DNA of 64,000 bases from Laguncularia racemosa (lineage: Eukaryota > Streptophyta > Magnoliopsida > Myrtales > Combretaceae), in NCBI GenBank assembly GCA_037954665.1, contig JBBMOL010000096.1:558001-622000 (forward strand). Direction: 5' to 3'. Under the pieces are notes generated by a model. The model did no database searches and was not told the DNA's origin. It saw only the letters and a list, made by a program, of their open reading frames with translations. The translations under genes were made by a program, and so were the position numbers. This document shows positions 58,777 to 64,000 of this stretch, one piece after another. Each line of letters starts with the position of its first letter. The first letter of the stretch is position 1.

Positions 58777-60600
58777 CCATGTAATGACATTTATATAGAA
58801 GCCTATGAGGTATTGGAGATTGTTTTGCCATTCAAAGGCATCACTCTAGGGGTTGATGCAATTATAGGCAGTTTTGTCATTGTTTATTGAGGGCATTTGC
58901 CACCCCTTTAGCCACCATAGGAGGATGATGTTAGGTAAGGGACAAGTTTAAGAGCATGGTAGTGAGAGTATCCATTTATAGATTAGAGATGACTTATCCT
59001 CTAACATGACTGTTGATCAATGGCAGCTCCTCTTCTCTAGTGCATGAACATTTAGATGAGCCATTTGAGATGCCATTATTAGAGAGTTCCATTACACCTA
59101 TTATGTCACCTTTAGCTCTATAGAAGAGATGGTTAGGAGGGGACTGTGAGGACATAGGCAGGGCATTAGCAGTTAGAGCCTAATCTTGTTTCGGTGCATG
59201 TGACTTCTCTTTATAGTTTGATAGAAAGATCTTGGCATGGCATTTAGATGACATGGTTATATATGTACTAGTTAGTGTAATATAGCCTTATTGCAATGCT
59301 TAACTAAAGACTTAATTGGTGAGGATGTTTAGGTAGATGAGGAGACAATGGCGGACTTAATTGCATTTTTGTATTTTTTTTTTATGTCTTGCATGTAAAT
59401 TGTACATAAATTGTTTTAGAACAAATTTAATGAAAAATGAATAGAATTTTTCAAAATGATGTTGTATCTTCTTAGATGATACTTTTTGAGATTACTCATG
59501 AAATCTATAAAGTTTATATGCTTATGTTATTTGAACTATGGAGATTAAATGACTATAAATTATGGAGAGGGCATGGATATAAATGAATAAATGGAGAAAA
59601 ATACATAAATATAAATTATGAAGTTTTAATGCACAAATTGTTTGAACAGTAATGTGAAACTTTGGGCTGTCGACCTTGGAAAAGAAAATTAATATTGTAT
59701 TTAAAAAAATTCCAAAAATATGCATGTGATAAAAGCCTTCCTAAAAATACAATATTTAAAATGGTGTTTCAAAAACATGATTTTAAATTGCCCTAAAATT
59801 GTGTCTTGAAGACACAATTTCAAAATAAGGGTAGATATTTAGGCCATAATCGACCTAGGCTGTCTTAACTTAAAGTTGTTTAAATGGCCATCTATGATAT
59901 ATATATACTTCCAAATACTCAATATCTAAAGAGTTTTACCACTTGACTACTAAACATTTCTTGTTATAATTGGTAGCTTAATTATCTTAACTTAAAATGG
60001 TCTATTGACCCAAAAATCCAAAATCGTTCACTTGAAATTGTGTGTTAAAGTTATGATTTTGTAACAATTTGAAATTGTGATTTTAAGTATTGTATTTTCT
60101 ATGGTGGGTAGACTTTTTGTTTTTAAATTGCATTATTAATTTCCTTTTCAGAGCATGTAGTTATTGTTTAGAATATTTGCTAACGCAAAATGAAATCTTG
60201 AGTTGAAATCATGTGATTATTTGTTAAATGTGCAACTCGAAGTTATATTGTGAATTGAATTTTTTTTATTAAGTTGTATTTTTTTTTTAACATTGTGTTT
60301 GATTGGTAAAAGTCAAAGTAAGTCAAGAGAAATGGAGAAAAAGAATAGAAATTTTTTGGTAATTAAAGAAAGGAGTATAAATCTAAGGAAAAGAAAGGAA
60401 ATTAATGGAAAGTTTTTTATGTTTGAATCCAATATATTTTTCTCCAAAATTGGAAAGCTTGTGATGAAAATGAATAGAAACTACTTTAAAGTTATAAAAC
60501 TGTCTATAATAGCTAAGTTTGCTAAATAAAAAAGAAGAAGTTATATTGTCCTTTAAATAAGTTTTTTCTTTACTTTTATTTTCTTCATATGATATAAACC
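58777..60600. other. Non-coding stretch, no gene recognised
   Basis: Short frames near 58800-59160 are interrupted and unrecognised. 59360-60300 is very AT-rich and holds a 25-bp palindrome at 59796-59820. The frame at 60293-60529 is low-complexity Lys/Asn-rich and unlikely to be coding. Confidence 0.4.
59796..59820. repeat. 25-bp palindrome (12-bp arms, 1-bp centre)
   Basis: AAATTGTGTCTT, then G, then AAGACACAATTT: a perfect inverted repeat. The same words recur loosely nearby (TTGAAATTGTG at about 60034 and 60070), suggesting decayed MITE-like or other repeat DNA. Confidence 0.8.
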
Positions 60601-60826
60601 CATGGGAAACAATCTCTTAATAAACACAAAATGAAAATTTCACTTTTTTTTTTTCCTGCTCCATTCCTCCCATTTCTTTTCTTTCAAAATTTAGCAAACA
60701 AAGTGTTAAGGGGCAATATTTTCGACTTTTACATAATATTCGCAAAACGTAAAACCTTTCAGACGGTGAGAACAGGACATAAGCGAAGACTCATTTTCTT
60801 CTCCACTCTACAGAGAGACAACGACG

Positions 60827-61023
60827 ATGGTAGTTCTCTTTCCTTCTAAATCGAAACCCTAAAATTTCCTAATTTGGCCGATCTCTCGATCGTCCTTTGA
60901 TCTGTATGTATGTGTGTTGCAGGCTGCGAAACCAATCACCAGTCCAGTGCCAGATTCATGGTATCCAACCTTGGCCTTTTTCATGCTTGCCATTGGGCTT
61001 GTAATCACCGCTTCTTTCTTCAT
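60827..61023 (+). CDS. TMEM258/OST5-like oligosaccharyltransferase subunit, 5' part
   Basis: Coding exon 1 is just the ATG at 60827-60829, followed at once by a donor (ATG|GTAGTTC). Intron 1 is 60830-60922 (ends TGTGTTGCAG). Exon 2, 60923-61023, encodes AAKPITSPVPDSWYPTLAFF then MLAIGLVITASFF and ends in phase 2 at AT|GTCAGT. TSPV followed by PTL..F.LAIG..ITA.FF is the first half of the Ost5/TMEM258 family, small two-helix ER-membrane subunits of oligosaccharyltransferase, which N-glycosylates proteins. The first hydrophobic helix is complete. The second helix is not in the window: I searched to 64000 and found no matching exon. Either intron 2 continues beyond the window, enlarged by a retroelement at 61949, or the gene is broken. 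The family call is fairly sure, the state of the gene is not. Confidence 0.8.
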
Positions 61024-61948
61024 GTCAGTCTCGATCTCTCTTTCCATTCTCCTTCATTGGCTTTTCAATTAAAAAATTTAGGTGCTGATGCGATCGTGGT
61101 TTCTGTTCGATTTGATTGCTAATTTGCTGCAATTCTAAGTTCGCATTGTAATAATGTATTGATATACACTTATTGTTTATGGATTTAAGGAGATTTATGA
61201 GATCGATCAGGTAGTCAATAGTGAATGTACCCAAATAGACTTTTCAGGCGTTTCTGATAAATTTCGTTTCTGGGTTTTTTTTTTTTTGCTACTTTAATTC
61301 ATCTTTTCCTCACATAGGCCAGTCGCATACCACTATAATCCATCAAACTTAGAATTCTATTAACTTGAAAAATTTTAAACCTTTCTTAAATTCCTAATAG
61401 TTCATTTGTAAATGGCTGTTATGGAATATGTGGGGGTATTTTGGTGGAGCAAGATTTACACATCTTGAATACGAATGAACTGTACTCTTTAGTTTAGGTT
61501 CTCTTTGTATGTTTACTCAGTGTCAAGACTTTTCCTGTATGCTGAGTAGCCTCCCTAAACCCAGTTGTATTATATGAAAATATGTAATACAATTCCATAC
61601 GAACTGGTGATTTTTGTATATACTACTTTCTTATGAGCTTACATATATTTTCAAGTTTTAATTTAACCATCATTCATCCTTAACTTGGAAAGTATGGAAA
61701 TGTGAATTAGTTTCCATATGGTTACAAGAGCTTACAAGCTCTTGTTCCATGCAAGGTTTAACCCAGCAAAAGCATTTACTTGGCAATGGCTAGGTAAATC
61801 TGGATCAGGGTTTTTATATTGTAGCCTGTCCTGGCCTTGAAGCTTTGCAAGCTTCTGTTTCTTCAAACCTCAGGTCTGAGTATGAACTTGAGTATCTAAT
61901 ATACCATTTGTGCATGCTTGGGAGTATGAAGACAACATAGAAGGAGTC
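61024..61948 (+). other. Intron 2 of the OST5-like gene (start)
   Basis: It begins with GTCAGTCTCG. It is AT-rich without coding pattern. ATTTATGAGATCGATCAG at 61193-61210 looks superficially like a continuing exon (I-Y-E) but then diverges from the family and is not accepted. If intron 2 were retained the reading would end at TAA about 16 codons on, after hydrophobic residues SVSISLSILLHWLF. Confidence 0.6.
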
Positions 61949-62504
61949 TGTTACAGGATTGAATTGGAATAACTTTTGGGCTTGTTAATAATCCAATGAT
62001 CTCTTGATTAGAGAGAGAAGCCTAACATATCTTAGAATTGAGATTTTATTTTGCTCAGGGGGAGGGGGGTGTGGGGTTGATACAGGACCCGTTTAAATTC
62101 TGCCTTTGTTCTCCATAAATTTCTGATACAAAGAACAGTTGAATACAAGTGCTATTTTGTACTTTTGCTCATGTTTTGAATGTATTGTGACTGTAAAGCA
62201 ACTCCTCTAATACCAATTGACACATAACTGCCTTATAACATTTTGCCACAAGATAAACATAACAAACCCATTATAACAATACACTGCACTCACACTACAC
62301 CACAACAGTGCGCAGAATAGCACGACATACGACACTGCACTTACAGAATGCTGTGCAAACATGACACAAAATCAATGTAAACACATGGCAAAACTTAAGC
62401 ACACAAACACACTGTTCTCATTAAGTTCCTTTTTCTTGCATGTGTACACATGTGCAAAGGGAGCTACACTATATTTTTCATCACCTGATTTATTTGTAAT
62501 ATTA
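61949..62504 (-). repeat. 3' LTR of the gag-only element
   Basis: 556 bp. On the plus strand it starts TGTTACAGGATTGAATTGG, matching CATTACATGATCGAATTG at 63534. Shared blocks include GTTGAATACAA, CATAACTG-CTTATAACAT and TGTACACATG-GCAAAG. The two copies are clearly diverged, indicating an old insertion. Confidence 0.78.
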
Positions 62505-62515
62505 CTCCCCCTTTC

Positions 62516-63389
62516 GAAAATGTGTGTGACATCACGTACAAACATTGGATGGCTTGCATAATATATCACAAACTCACCTTTTGCCACCTTCTCTTCGCTA
62601 GGGTTCTGGGAAGCTACAGCTTCCTGATCTTGCTCTTCTACACATAATAACCAAAACAAGTTCTTGCATTTGTGCCCCATTTTAAATGGTTCATCACAAT
62701 TAAAGAAAAATCTCTTAGCTCTTCTTTGTTCAATTTCATATCTAATTAGTTCCTTAATACGTGGTTTTTGATCTGTAGAAGAACTGCAAGTAATCACTCT
62801 TCTTTCCATAAGCGACTCATCCTTCAATGGTGGTCCCTCCTTGCATGCAAGTGAAACTCATGACATTTTTAATGTCTTTGGACTTGTGAAACTTGACTTC
62901 CACTACAATATAATCCTTCAAGCCACTCAAATATTACTTCTTGTTCTGGCCACAATGTTCAGGATTTGCTGCTAATTGCTCAAATTTTTGCTAATTTGTC
63001 TCCACAGATCCAACATGTCTTAATTTCAACAATTCCCCCAACTTATTACCATGGAAAGAAAGGCCAGGACTTAAGTTGCATAAATTCTTAAACTCTTCCC
63101 ACAATAAATCAGGCCAGAGTTGCTCCAATTTCACGAACCACAACTGGGCATCCCCTGCCATATGAAAAGCTGTTAATTCTGCCTTATCCTCTTCACAAAT
63201 ATTCTGATGCTTGAAGATTCTTAGTGATTCAACCATCCAAGTGTCCACAGTACCAACATACTTTGGGAAGTCCAAATTCAAGAATTTGGGAGTGATAATC
63301 CTCACATCATTCCTTCCAATGCTGGCCGTTTCATGCCCACCCCTTCCCTGATTTTTGCTGGCTGCTTCTTTGTGGTGTAGATACATCAT
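62516..63389 (-). pseudogene. Gag of the gag-only element
   Basis: A gypsy gag domain is in the frame starting at 63389: LDFPKYVGTVDTWMVESLRI, then KAELTAFHMAGDAQLWFVKLEQ and LGELLKLRHVGSVE. After a stop, IVVEVKFHKSKDIKNVMSFT continues it. A frame change leads to 62827-62550, with RIKELIRYEIEQRRAKRFFFNCDEPFKMGHKCKNLF: a CCHC knuckle whose first Cys is Phe. About 40 codons later the sequence reaches the polypurine tract. Gag is broken by at least one stop and one shift. Confidence 0.85.
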
Positions 63390-63518
63390 AGGACAAACTT
63401 GCCATTTGTATGGATGGCTATTGTTGCTGTGCTTCCATTTGCACCCAATGTTCCTTATAAATCAATAAGAATGTTTCAAATTGTTGTTGTAGGCTCTTCA
63501 GTTCCTCCATGAGGCCTA

Positions 63519-63530
63519 GCTTTGATACCA
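63519..63530 (-). other. Primer-binding site of the gag-only element
   Basis: Minus-strand TGGTATCAAAGC, three bases from the LTR edge; Met-tRNA type with one change, the same variant as in the copia and gypsy-3 elements of this window. Confidence 0.78.
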
Positions 63531-63533
63531 ATT

Positions 63534-64000
63534 CATTACATGATCGAATTGAAATAGTGATTTTTCGGCTTGTTAAGAGAGGACCCAGCAATCTCTTCAC
63601 TGGGACTTGATTAGAGAGATAACCCTAAGATCTATAGGATTTAGAATTTTGTTTCTTATTATTATTATTATTTTTTTTGGAAAACAGGACCTGTTTAATT
63701 TCTGCATTTTGTCTCCATAAATTGCTGATATAAAGAACTGTTGAATACAACTGCCATTGACTACTTGTACTCTTGTTTTGACATATATTACAGCTGTGAA
63801 ATAATTCTCCTTATATCCTGTCACATAACTGTCTTATAACATCTGGCCACAAGACAAACATAGCCAACCCATAATAACACAGTGCTGCAAACATGGCACA
63901 ACATCACTGCGCACGCATGAGACAACTCTAGGAGACATAGACTATTCACATCAAGTTCTTTTCTTCTTGTGTGTGTACGCATGTTCAAAGAGAGCTACTT
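63534..64000 (-). repeat. 5' LTR of the gag-only element, cut by window end
   Basis: It aligns with 61949-62470 over its visible length, to TTCAAAGAGAGCTACTT at the window edge. Compared with the left copy it contains an inserted block (GAGAGGACCCAGCAATC) near 63575 and an ATT-rich run near 63656. Confidence 0.78.

Larger units (their letters stand above)
61949..64000 (-). mobile_element. Gag-only, non-autonomous Ty3/gypsy LTR element, cut by window end
   Basis: A direct repeat (61949-62504 and 63534-64000, the latter incomplete) flanks only about 1.03 kb of internal DNA. On the minus strand this holds a primer site (TGGTATCAAAGC, plus 63519-63530), a gag and then straight away a polypurine tract (GAAAGGGGGAG, plus about 62505-62515). 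There is no protease, RT or integrase. It would have to be mobilised by an autonomous relative. It lies downstream of OST5-like exon 2, in antisense. The TSD cannot be checked because the right end is outside the window. Confidence 0.8.

Noticed and set aside
61190..61210. Candidate third exon of the OST5-like gene (ATTTATGAGATCG...)
   Set aside because: It starts with I-Y-E as the family does, but then departs from it and lacks the second membrane helix.

Overview
This window is nuclear DNA of a flowering plant, probably a dicot. It is AT-rich, its host genes have plant-type introns, and more than half of it is LTR retrotransposons of typical angiosperm clades. I see no bacterial, organellar or CRISPR-type system and no sign of a new pathway. 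What stands out is the record of nested retrotransposition, readable base by base from target-site duplications (TSDs).

Layout. 1-1912: the 5' end of a minus-strand Ty1/copia element (gag, primer site, 1.5-kb LTR) running off the left edge. 2200-5738: a decayed plus-strand Ty3/gypsy pol with its polypurine tract and the start of its 3' LTR. 5744-19663: a complete 13.9-kb Athila/Tat-type Ty3/gypsy element with paired LTRs and a perfect 5-bp TSD (AAAGT). It has gag, protease, RT, RNase H, integrase and an extra downstream ORF, and at least eight inactivating lesions. One of these is a 1.78-kb solo LTR sitting in integrase. 19669-23380: no gene seen.

23380-27200: the only complete host gene, splicing factor SF3A1 (two SURP domains, proline-rich tract, C-terminal ubiquitin-like domain), with a 5'UTR intron and one coding intron. 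27200-35342: mostly non-coding, with a gypsy gag/protease relic at 32930-33600. 35348-40662: a complete 5.3-kb minus-strand copia element with a perfect TSD (CAAAG). 40668-43457: unexplained sequence containing an exact 48-bp direct repeat.

43458-58556: a three-deep nest. An outer minus-strand gypsy element (gypsy-2) was invaded near its RT/RNase H border by a second minus-strand gypsy element (gypsy-3, 47418-54992, TSD GAAAA). The 3' LTR of gypsy-3 was then invaded by a 2.07-kb solo LTR (47608-49681, TSD ACAAG) of the same family as the one in the Athila element. A third fragment of that family ends at 58776.

60600-64000: the 5' part of a small host gene for a TMEM258/OST5-like oligosaccharyltransferase subunit. 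Exon 1 contributes only the ATG. After exon 2 comes a 2-kb gag-only LTR element in antisense orientation, cut by the window end. The remaining exon(s) lie beyond the window or are lost.

The two host genes (pre-mRNA splicing and N-glycosylation) are unrelated housekeeping genes separated by roughly 34 kb of retrotransposon-rich DNA. All boundaries and divergence statements come from reading by eye; no alignment or database search was run.
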